A stretch of DNA of 64,000 nucleotides from the NCBI RefSeq assembly GCF_905220565.1, contig NC_059408.1, positions 16,898,008-16,962,007 of the forward strand, given 5' to 3'. This document shows positions 37,233 through 47,777 of this stretch, piece after piece (the stretch's first letter is position 1; the number at the start of each line of letters is the position of its first letter). The translations under genes were made by a program, and so were the position numbers. The notes beneath the pieces are model-generated. The model was given only the letters and a program-made list of their open reading frames with translations, was not told the DNA's origin and ran no database searches. Origin of the DNA: Melitaea cinxia (Eukaryota; Arthropoda; Insecta; Lepidoptera; Nymphalidae).

Positions 37233-37569
37233 TACTGTGTGGCTAAGGTACTAAAGAATATAGCCACCCCCTCTCTTCCCATGGGTGTCGTAAGAGGCGA
37301 CTAAGGGATGACATAGTTCCGCTACCACCTTGGAACTTGAAAAGCCGACCGATGGCGGGATAACCATCCAACTGCTGGTTTTGAAATATACAGGCCGAAG
37401 ATGGGCAGCAGCGTCTTCGGTGCGAAAAAGCCAGCCCTGCGGTCACCAACCCGCCTGCCCAGCGTGGTGACTATGGGCGGAACACATGAGTTCACGTTAT
37501 TTTTGGCGTAAACTTGTGGAGGCCTATGTCCAGTAGTGGACTGTAAAGGCTGTAATGATGATGATGATT
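37233..37569 (+). mobile_element. family A, copy 2
   Basis: The full set of family A blocks from the 5' hairpin to a (GAT)n end. The flanks TTATTTTATGT and CTATTTATGT may be a decayed duplication. It lies between the two palindrome-rich blocks and may have split them. Confidence 0.7.
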
Positions 37570-37795
37570 ATCTATTTATGTTTTTACTTTAAATATTAAT
37601 CATTTTTATTTATTTTTATGTTATTAATTAATCATTATTATTAATTAAATTTAATTAACTATTTCCTATTACTTACGACTGCTCCACTGTGTAGAAATGG
37701 ACTCCCTGCTAGACTGTCCTAATAACTGTATATATACTAAGTGCGCTTAAAACATTAATAGCGCGATTCAGGCTCAGTTCGCGTAATTTCTTTCA

Positions 37796-38055
37796 GGCTA
37801 TCCTGATCTGGACCAGACCGGGTCCTGATCCAGTATACCTTACCATGCTTGATTATATTTTACATCAGGCTATCCTGATCTGGACCGGACCGGGTCCTGA
37901 TCCAGTATGCCTTACCATGCTTGATTATATTTTACATCAGGCTATTCTTGTCTGGACCAGACCTGGTCCTGATAGAGCTTGCCGGATCTGGCATGCCTCA
38001 TTCTATCCTGATTCGGTCCAGATACATGATCTGGTTGAGCCTGACCTTTTTTCTA
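37796..38055. repeat. 72-bp tandem repeat, about 2.5 units
   Basis: Units begin GGCTAT at 37796, 37868 and 37940. The first two are nearly identical; the third decays after about 40 bases. Each unit contains the inverted-pair words CTGATCTGGACC and GGGTCCTGATCCAG. The words are shared with the palindrome at 37007-37073. Confidence 0.75.
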
Positions 38056-38217
38056 GTCGGGACGCTGATAATAAAACAAATATTTTGTGTAGTACACATA
38101 TGAAAAAACAAAAAATGTGATACCGACCCTATACTACACTGCTTGAAAGCAGAACCTATTATTTAGCTGCTATCTTCTGGAATGTAATTTCTCGGTTGGG
38201 CTGCTCCAGGTAACATT

Positions 38218-38527
38218 TGGATACTTCTCTTCTACTATTTCTAACTAGAATTCTGTACCTAAAAATGAAAAAAAAACGGAACCCTAATAGAATCACTTTG
38301 TTGTCCGTCTGTCTATCAAGACCCCTTTTCTCTGGAATGCGTGGAGGTATCAAGCTGAAATTTATACCAAACACTAAAGTCTACTGTCCCTTGAAACTTT
38401 ATAAACTCAAACTTCTAAGCAAATGCAATCAAAAGATACAGCCGTTTATGCTGCAAATAATTAATAATTTTGTTTGTACGGAATCCTCGGTGCGCGAGTC
38501 CGACTCGCACTTGGCCGTTTTTTTTTG
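38218..38527 (+). repeat. dispersed element ending in a near-palindrome
   Basis: It contains GGAACCCTAATAGAATCAC, TTGTCCGTCTGTCTATCAAG and, at its right end, GTGCGCGAGTCCGACTCGCA followed by CTTGGCCG. The last motif is a common repeat end in moths and butterflies from general knowledge. Only one copy is in this window. Confidence 0.45.
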
Positions 38528-40450
38528 TTATAAAATGACAATTTATTTAATCATCGATTAAAAATCGATTTTCATATCAGGCACTCGGCATGAAAAAATA
38601 TGAGGAGTACAATCTACTGAACGAATGATTATTTTATTCGTTTATTAACCATTTGATAGGGTATTAATCTTTTTATTACATTAGTAAGCCTTCTTTGTGC
38701 CTATTTCTAATCCCTTTTAAAGCTGGTTTAAAACACAACCGCGTGAGAGCGTGGGAGCATCGACAACAATATCCTGCGTGAACGACACAAGATGCCGGGT
38801 AATCGAGTCGCTGGCTCCACGCGTTCTCCGCTGAACTCCCTCCCCGTCTCCCATGCCGTCTAGCGGCGCGGGGCGGTGCTCTTGGTAACTGAACACGTGC
38901 TGACTAGAGCTAAGTGGGTTATGCGAGGCTTTAGCTAATGCAAGTGGCGAAGCCTTGTGTGTTGTCGATGCCGATTTTGCTTTTCTCTAAAATGTCCTAA
39001 ATTGTATCTTTCATTTAGCGGGAAGTAATTCGGGTTCCATTTGGATATGACGCCTACATCATGTGTCACTCACTACAACTTGTGTCAGACTCACTACCAT
39101 TTTTCATTGGAATTCCTTTGTTGTAATTTGATAATTTTTCTTTAACAATTATTTTCATGAATTGTAATTATTTTTTGAATTTCAGTTTTTATTTAAAAAT
39201 CCATTTAAAAAAGTACATTACAATTATAAAAGTACATAATACGTCACAACACATTAGATTATTCAATTGCCAATCTTCATCAAGTTCACGTACCACAGGA
39301 CATGTTACTGATCAGTCCTGCTTACAGGTACGTGAAGACAAATCAGTAATCCTTAAAATTAATATCCTTATACTACTTGATGAACTCCCAGAAAGTAAAC
39401 ACGTCACAGATCAGAGAAATATTCTCCTAATTTAAACTTAATTGGTTGTCATATGAGTTTAAGCTAAAAAAAAAAAATAACGTGTGGCACTCGGGGACTG
39501 CCGCGGTAAAGCTATTGCATAGCATTTTGTATCAACTTATGCAATTATAATTATTTATTTATTTTATTTATGCAGTATTTCTTTTTCTTTGATATTAATT
39601 CAAGTTACACTTTTTGATCGTGGTGACCGATAAGAAAACAATTTTTTTTTTCTTTTATTAAATAAATAAAAAGTTAATATTGTTTAAAATATTTTTATTA
39701 TTTTACAATACATGTGGGTTTTATTATCTTACAGTAGCTGTTGGTTATTCAGGAATATTTATCATTGAAACTATAGGTTTATGATAACTGAAATAAGAAA
39801 CATAAGTTTGCGACTTAACGCACGCACACAACGCCGTGTCGAAGACTGCCGAACTGAAACGACGTTAGACGATGCACGGCCTTCGAGCCACACCTCCGTG
39901 CCCGTCGGAGTGGGGAGCGTGAGGTTTTTTTCGTTACGGAATTTCTGGATTGGGTCCCCGCGCTCAAGGCCCGCGATAGAAGCTATGCAATAGCTTAAAA
40001 AATTGAATTCCCGATGTTTTGGCGTCAAGGTGACAGATTTACAAGTCATTATATTATGACTATATTAAGAAACAGAGCATATGCCCAGCTGTGAGACGTG
40101 AGAGGTTGAATAGATCAATCTATAAAAACACTTCTATCTTCTATTCTAAAAAATAATCGTCAATATAAAGAAGATATTTAGAGGAACACAGCAATAATCA
40201 TCAATAAATCGATCAAATAATGAATATATCTTACAACATAGGTATAGCTTAAGCGAATTTGTCAAGAGCTGTCACAATTGGAAAGTTCTCACAACGATGA
40301 CTCTATCGATGAGATCAAAAGTTAGGTTAAATAAATTATAATTATTTAAATAAAACTTATTAAAACATGCTAATTACGTTAAGTAAGTCCATGTGTAGGG
40401 CGAGCCATGTTTGCACGCGATTACATAATATTTAACAATAAACGTACTTT
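38528..40450. other. gene-free, with one inverted-end candidate
   Basis: Imperfect inverted ends AAGCTATTGCATAGC (about 39509) and GCTATGCAATAGCTT (about 39981) bracket about 480 bp that could be a non-autonomous element. Otherwise AT-rich with no exon. A GC-rich patch lies at 38800-38890. Confidence 0.35.
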
Positions 40451-40463
40451 AATCTTAACATTT

Positions 40464-40793
40464 TATCATCATCATTACAGCCTATACAGTCCACTGCTGG
40501 ACGTAGGCCTCCACAAGTTTACGCCAAAAATAACGTGAATTCATGTATTTTGCCCATAGTCACCATGCTGGGCAGGCGGGTTGGTGACCGCAGGGCTGGC
40601 TTTGTCGCTTTGTCTGCTGCCCGTCTTCGGCCTGTGTATTTCAAAGCCAATAGTTGGATGGTTATCCCGCCACCGGTCAGCCATTTAAGTTCCAAGGTGG
40701 TAGCGGAACTGTGTTATCCCTTAGTCGCCTCTTACGACACCCACGGGAAGAGAGGGGGTGGCTATATTCTTTAGTACCGTAGCCACAGAGTAC
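40464..40793 (-). mobile_element. family A, copy 3 (330 bp)
   Basis: AATCTTAACATTT (13 bp) at 40451-40463 and 40794-40806 flanks exactly 330 bp in reverse orientation. It has the RTE-like tail at the left and the 5' hairpin at the right. Confidence 0.8.
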
Positions 40794-40806
40794 AATCTTA
40801 ACATTT

Positions 40807-41264
40807 ATTATATTCTAATTTATTTTTGCTGTTGCTCATTATTAAATAAACTGTGTGTATGTAAAATGTAGTGTCTATCTAATACTGTAAGTAAGAAGTA
40901 TTGGACTGACAGTTAAAAGTTTCTGATAGTCAATAGTAAAAATCAAGTTTGCTTTATTTCCATCAACCACTAGCAGTCTAATACTAGACATAAACCAAAC
41001 AGTCAACCGAGCGGAAACTACGGTCCGCACAACTGCGTCGTAATATCGGCGAATGATAAACAAACTTATTCGTGCAATGATGTAAACCAATAGTACAATG
41101 TCTTATGACTACGAAATAAGTCTAAAATCATTATGAACTTGGGCATCTGACATATACTATGCAGAAGTCATCGCTTCTTCTACTCTTATGACGTTATTCG
41201 ATTCACTTGTCGAGCTGATCGTCCTTCGGAACACGGTCACTCGGTCACGATTCATCATGTATGA
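40807..41264. other. gene-free
   Basis: Nothing recognisable. Confidence 0.4.
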
Positions 41265-41455
41265 GAAGGATCGGAGCTTACCACCATGCTGCGGGTTGGC
41301 GTATATATTCACTATTTTGAGTAACAATCACTAACAGGTTTTATATATTTGTATAAATACAAAATCCACTCCGATCGGAAATCGAATCCGTGACTGCCGG
41401 TGTTTAGGCGCCTACATGGCACACGCGCAATTGCACCAGAGCGGTCGTCGGTCTT
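41265..41455 (-). mobile_element. chimeric SINE: family C body joined to a different tRNA head
   Basis: The left part in reverse matches the family C body (GGATCGGAGCTTACCACC, TGCGGGTTGGCGTATAT). Instead of the family C head, the right part reads on the minus strand CGCTCTGGTGCAATTGCGCG and GGATTCGATTTCC, a different tRNA-like A/B-box pair that resembles 57541-57640. Confidence 0.5.
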
Positions 41456-42259
41456 TCGGTGGCTGAGGTTAATTGCAAGCGGCACACTAACACCTGTTCC
41501 TACGTTTGAATTAATTACTCTTCAAATATGGCTTTCCTCGTATCTCACTGCTTTGGATAAGTTGATCAGTATCGTAAATGTAAACATTATGCTTCATGTG
41601 CCAGGAACAGTCTGAGACTTGATCAATATCGGCTGAAGCTCCTGCAGCATGTATCGACAAATACTAAAATTTAATATTACCTCTATTTAAGTCAGTTATA
41701 AAAATTGGTAAATCTTATAAAAAAATTTATCTCTTGGTTAATCGCTTACGATTTAAAAAATGTATTTCTTATTTGTAATTGATTTTTTTTTTTTTTTTGA
41801 TTGAAGATGACAGACGCAAAGAAGCACAAAAGTACATCAGATAAAAATAGTCAAATAGTAAAAAGAAAGAAACTGTGGATTTAGGTTAACGTTATGTTAA
41901 TGTTGACTAAACCATTCGTAAACAGTTGAAACAAACAACGTAATGAAGGAAAAAAAAGAAACACAATTGTGAGAAGAAGAGGTCAAGATATTCATACACT
42001 AAAGATTATTATTGTAAGAAAAAAACGAGAAGGAACACGGCTCCCGGAGAGCTGCCGTAAGACTTTGTTATATTCCGTATTTCTGCGATACGTTCTACAT
42101 ACAAATTGTCTAATATTAAAAAACTATTGTTAAAACATGTGATTAAAATTTAAAAACAAATAGTCATGTTTTGTACATAATCTATTCCATACAAATAAAT
42201 AAGAGTCTCTGTTCGTAATATTAAAATAACTACTAAATTCATATGTATGTTGTATACAC
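41456..42259. other. gene-free
   Basis: A poly(T) run lies near 41785. No exon or recurring repeat seen. Confidence 0.4.
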
Positions 42260-42480
42260 GCTATATATACAAAAATAACATTTTTTTTAATTTTTGTCTG
42301 TCTGTCTATATGTTCCGGCTAACCTCTGAAACGGCTCGGCCGATTTTGACGGGATTTTCACTGGCAGGTAGATGTAATAAGAAATAACTTAGGCTACTTT
42401 TATTTTATTTTTTTTATAACTCTGCAAATTAAACACTATTTTTTTAAATACCACGCGGACGAAGTCGCGGGCACAGCTAG
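42260..42480 (+). mobile_element. Helitron-like element, short
   Basis: It ends CCACGCGGACGAAGTCGCGG, GCACAG, CTAG, followed by T. The filler CGGCCGATTTTGACGGGATT is typical of lepidopteran non-autonomous Helitron-type repeats. The 5' end is uncertain. Confidence 0.5.
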
Positions 42481-44229
42481 TTAATTATAATTTTCTTTTT
42501 ATTTAAGCTTCCGATATCGCGTCAGATTCTGCGAACATGCAAAATGCACTAAACAAAGTTGTTTATGACAGCAATGTACACAGAGCGTGTTTTATAGTTG
42601 GTAATTTAGTTGCATGCTTTTATATACTGTTTTAGTTTAAATTAGGAGCTTCAACTTTATAACACGTATGTACGCATAGTTTTGTAAATGTATCAAAGTT
42701 TTCAAAAACATCGTTTGAATATATTACGAGTAACTCAAATCTCTGATTATAACAATATAAACTACATAGTAATTATTAATTAGAAACAAAATATTTGTAA
42801 CAGATGGGACGTAGTGCAACACGTTAATATTTTGTTTTAATGAGTATAATTAAAGGTAAATGAAGTAATCTGCTTTTATAATTTGTTTCGTAGAATAACA
42901 ATACTAAAAATATTTAGGAAATTTAGTATTTTAGAAAATAACAAATACCGTAAAATAAAATAAATCAATCAAAATAATAATAATAATAATAATTCAAACT
43001 ATTAAGTGAAATAAAAAAACACGTGTCTTTATTTATTTTTGTCGACAGTATGAAATTACATAAATAATTTTAAAAAAGCTTACTAGTAATATTTTAGTTT
43101 AACAACCGTCATATTATACAGTCGTGTGACTGATATCACGTCACTTCCGTTATATATTTTCTTACGGTTTAGTATCACATTTTGTTCAGTTCGGTCGCCC
43201 AGCCAAATGTCAAGCCTGCCGTAAGGAACTTCGTTCAAAAAATATAATTGACAGTGTTAAAATAAAGTTTCTAACATCTCTCTATGTAGATGTTGCTTAT
43301 CGAATCGTGTCGTTCACCTCATTATTACTTATACTCCATAAAGTTACGCGCACTCCTGTTAAAAAGTCATAAGTAACGTAATATTTCATAGCCTAACTTA
43401 TGAGCAAGTACGTAGGCTATTACAGTAAGTGTCACGGAACGTTTTCAGTACTTTTTTGCAGTCTACAAGTTTATCACAGTTAAGGAAGTAAGAATAAACA
43501 CTGTTTCGTCACAAAAAAATAGTGCAAAACAAAACGACTGTAGTCATTTTGTAAAAATGTTCGATATGCAGAATTGCGTTCGATATCACTATATCACCTG
43601 CATGACGTGGAACATACGTGCTGTCGCGGACATCTTTTATCAACTTTAAAATAAATTAAAGAACTTTTCTAAACAAAAAGATTTGAAATAAAGGCTAAGC
43701 TACTCATGTCTACAGAGCTCACCTAACTTTTTTCTCTGTGATTAAAGTTTGTGTTTAAAATTATCTTTATGTATCTTATAACTATCTAATGTATAAGATA
43801 TATTTTTAGTACGAAGTCGATATACCTGTTTGTGTTAAAATGTTCTTGCTTCTTACAAATAATGAAGTTGCTTATAACTTTCAGAACAGAAAATGAATGT
43901 CCTTCAAAAGTAAATATATTTTATATTTTATCCGTTATCCGTGTTTCCGCCGATTTATAATTATAATAAACGACATATTTTAAATGTAAAATCTGTTTAA
44001 ATATATATTTTGTTACCATTTAAGACAACAATGATTGATTGTCAAAATTGTTATCTACTGCGAATCTTATCTAAAGATGACTATTTACTATCAAACTTTT
44101 CTTACCATATCAACTGTGACAATTTCCAAGAGAAACCGAAAGTTCACTTAGCACTAAACTCTCGTTCACTTTTCACTGATCCAACCAGCATCGACTACAC
44201 TCGAACTTTATAAAGAGTCCATTCAACTT
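42481..44229. other. gene-free, AT-rich
   Basis: An (AAT)n microsatellite lies at about 42975-42990. No exon recognised. Confidence 0.45.
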
Positions 44230-44615
44230 CACTCGTTCAACTTACAACTCGAGGACGAAAAGAGTCGCCTCGCATCGGGAAAGTTTGTCGCGCGGGCGGC
44301 GGCGAGAGGGATGCGTCGCAACGCGAGGGCGGGCGGTCGGGACTGCCGGAGCGCGGCCGAGCTCGAGCCGGGGTGAGAGCGGGGGCGGCGCGGGAGGGGA
44401 AGCGGTCCTCCCAGCGATGCTCGCCCGGAGAAAACGCTCTTTGGGGAAATTTTGACGAATGACATTCCGTAATGTGGGAGCACGAGGCGCTGCACTCCGC
44501 TAATTGCGCTTTTAATAAATGCGTCGCGCCGCGGCCCGGCCGCGCTCGTTAGCCGCCGGAGCGCTGGCATCGCTGCACGAGCTGTCCTCGACATCCCTAA
44601 TCGGTGAAACGGCAT
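44230..44615. other. isolated CpG-rich island
   Basis: A sharp rise in G+C and CpG over ~350 bp in AT-rich DNA. Open frames here are by-products of the base composition. No exon is assignable; it may be a promoter of an unseen transcript or a regulatory element. Confidence 0.35.
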
Positions 44616-44907
44616 TGCTTAAAACTTTTTTAATCATTACTTACACTCCCACGGGACTTACAGCATTAGGCCTTATTACAATCTGTAGATATACGTATAC
44701 TTACATATAACCGACCGACCAGCACGTTCACAGTCGCGTTGACATTTTTACACATTAAGGGTGAATTTTGGCATCTTCTAAAATTATTTGACATTTTTAA
44801 GTCAAGTGTTTGTTTCTTAAATTTTAACAAATGGGTTCTTACTGTTGTCTTTAGGTCACAAAAAAGCTATCGTAACTGTTACGTAGTAGGGGTGAATGAC
44901 AAAAAAG

Positions 44908-45104
44908 ATGTGTGCCTTAGACCACACGACTGAAGTTAAACTTGCAAAAAGTAACTCTCTCTCTTTCTATCTTCACTAACTTATATCTCGCTCTCAACTT
45001 CCGTTAGAATCGCCCGATAACACTTTTCGTAACGCTCTCGTCACGCATTCACCAGCTGACTCCCAGTAAGTCAAGCGTGTGTAAAGAAGTCTTACTTCAA
45101 AAAT
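44908..45104 (+). repeat. family G, copy 5
   Basis: Starts GTGTGCCTTAGACCACACGA, contains TCGTAACGCTCTCGTCACGC and ends AAGTCTTACTTCAA. TGAAGT near the start and ACTTCA near the end are inverted to each other. Confidence 0.6.
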
Positions 45105-45380
45105 CTTTTCATTCTAATATCGCATGGACATTAATTACGATGTCTACTGACTTGATGAAATCAATTTAATGCAATTATTTTGCACCATAAAACTAACGGG
45201 CAGAATAATTTCTAAGCAACGAATCGATTCAACACACGCACGATACAATGGCAATGTTTTGATTCGGTAGACGTCCAGTGCAGCGCGAGTGGAGCTCTAC
45301 GCCGTCCGCGGAACGTCGCTTGTAGCTCGGTGCGTCGCCGCGACCTGTGCGCAGTGACGCGTGGCGCGCGACATGTGCGT

Positions 45381-45430
45381 AGTGCGGGCGGTGCGGGGCG
45401 GTGCGGGGCGGTGCGGGGCGGTGCGCCGGC
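45381..45430. repeat. 10-bp GC minisatellite
   Basis: GTGCGGGGCG is repeated three times exactly (45391-45420), with decayed units on both sides, inside a GC-rich patch (about 45290-45480). Confidence 0.8.
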
Positions 45431-45499
45431 GACGAGAGCGGTGTGATGTTTTTCGCATAATTGACACGTCACGCGCCGGCCTTGACAGCGCCCCGTTTC

Positions 45500-47770
45500 T
45501 ATATATTTTTTGCTCTTTATCTTCCACATAAATTATAATCCTTATAACTATCTATATCATGATGTTGCATATATATGACGTCAAAATGTACCAGCTTAAA
45601 CATTGTTATAAACAATAAAAATATATGTTTTTATTTGGAATATTTGATTTCATTTTGTTTAGTTAAAGTATTCATAATATTTTAAACACAAAAAATGTCG
45701 TCAATATTCTGTTTAAAATTATTATTAATTTATTGATGAATGTAGAATGAAGTACGTAACCAGAGTTGCTCGCATATTAAGAAAAAGTAAAATTTAAAAA
45801 AGGGCTAGGATTTTTTTGCACAGAACGTTATTTATTACATCTACAGAACCCTTTATTTGAAGTATTTATTAGAACACTCTTAATACATAAAATCGGATCA
45901 CTTGCCCAGCTGGCCGTGGGCTACAAGCTCGAACGTTATCCGTAACAGCCGAACGATAGGTAATAAAATCGAACAACTAAAAAGAGCTGCTTCGTATAAT
46001 ATAGATAGATATATGAAAATAAACATTTAATTTCTCCTCGTTTCGCCTCGTGTGATAAGCCCACGTTCATGTTTTAATACCCTTTATTATAAAACAGTTG
46101 CCTAAATAAACTATTAAAAACTTTTCGATCTTAATAACTCAGAGTTCTTAAACCTATTTTTTTTTTATAAGTCTAATAGCAGACGTACTAAAAACTCAGC
46201 CATGTTATTAAAATGTATCTACAATTTTGTTTCGATATTTACTTTCCAAAACATTTGACACAACATTGTTTAACAATGGGCTCACGTATAAATCTCCCTT
46301 ATAACAACCGCTTCTAATTTGTCGAAACGCATTATAATAACGGTGGGGTTGCAACAATCAATACAATTTTATTTTTTACTTAAACCACATCGGTCGGGGT
46401 GTTTTCACTTCTTTTAACATACCTAATGTTTCTCTTGACACAATAGTTTTCTGAAAATATTTGTCGAAAGAGATAACAGACTCAATCACCTTGATCACGA
46501 ACTTGTCACGATATCTTATCACAGTGACAGTGAACTGACTCTGTTACCAATTGCGATTACGTTGTAAAACACTCCACGCTGACTTCCAGTAGGCGATATT
46601 CAATTTTGTATTAGATGGAATCATTGCCTATCACCCCTAAACATAACGCTAAACCTTCATGATGTTTTACCAATCTTATGGCAAAAGCCAACAATTTAGT
46701 CTTTACAAAAAATATAATTTAGTAAATATTGATTTATTTATTACTAATTATTATATATTTATTTATCTATTTATTACTACAAAGTTTTTACTTCGTTGGA
46801 ATGTAATTTCAATGAAAGTCTTTTGCTAATATTTAAAAATGATATTCGTATTTAATAAATTCAAAATAAAAGATGTAATGAACTGTCAACTGCAGCTTTA
46901 TTAGAAATATAAATAAAAACGTAAAATTAATCTAATATTTACTTAAAATTACTCTCGACGCGTTGAAATATTATTTGAAGTACTCCATAAATATTTTACA
47001 GCCATCAATGATCCACCGGCGCGCTCCTAATATATCATTATAAATAATAATAAAAGCAAGCTGAAGTCTGTAAAGATATCGTTAACAACTTAATGTTAAC
47101 ATCACTGTTCGATACACGTACAAATGAAGATGCGCTACAATTATAAAATATTTTATTTAAACGTTATTTCGTATATTATTCGTCATATCAATATCATTTA
47201 AAAGTGTTAAGGTTTAAAACGAGAGTGTCGAAAACCCTTTTAAAAGTTCACAACTCGCCGTTGATAGACTGATACCGATACATTTCATCGCTCTCTAAAG
47301 CCGCGCATAAACCGTGAGTGCCGCAGACAGCCCGTCAGCGCGGCGACCGTATATAGTTGTAAAGCAATGATACAGTCGAGCGCGGTACATTAATCTGCGT
47401 CAACGGGACAATGCCTGTCAATAAGCGCCACTCCTTCGACTGCGACCCTGCCCCTCCATACCCTGCTCCCGGTGTTGACGCGCGTCCCACTTTTAACGAC
47501 CAGCACCTTGATTGATGGTGGCTCGACTTCACGAGCGGACACTTACTTATAGCAGATGAGAAGATCTGATAAACTCGTAACGTCGTTTTAGTACCTATTA
47601 TCGCCTGATGTTTCGGAGATTTGGAAAATTTCAAATGTAAAACTCTTTGTTTGCTATGCACTTTTCATTTGATTTTACGTATTTGCTACTGGACATCAAA
47701 TAATATAAATAAAAATGTCTTTGAATATTACAAAATATCTGATACATCTATACAAAATATGTGGTGTTAA
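45500..47770. other. gene-free 3' flank of phosphatase A
   Basis: AT-rich. A moderately GC-rich patch at 47280-47530 holds no exon I can support. Confidence 0.4.
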
Positions 47771-47771
47771 C

Positions 47772-47777
47772 TTTATT
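47772..47777 (-). terminator. possible polyadenylation signal overlapping the phosphatase A stop codon
   Basis: AATAAA on the gene strand overlaps the stop codon TAA. I see no clearer AATAAA close downstream. A signal this close to the stop would give an extremely short 3' UTR, so this is tentative. Confidence 0.25.

Noticed and set aside
39482..39995. A small inverted-end transposon
   Set aside because: The inverted words are only about 15 bp and imperfect, no target duplication was found and there is only one copy here; kept as a remark in the gene-free entry.
44229..44615. A 128-codon minus-strand open frame rich in Arg, Ala and Pro
   Set aside because: Its composition follows from the CpG-rich island; no domain, splice partner or conserved motif.
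45212..45529. A minus-strand frame with Pro/His/Arg repeats
   Set aside because: It is a read-through of the GTGCGGGGCG minisatellite.
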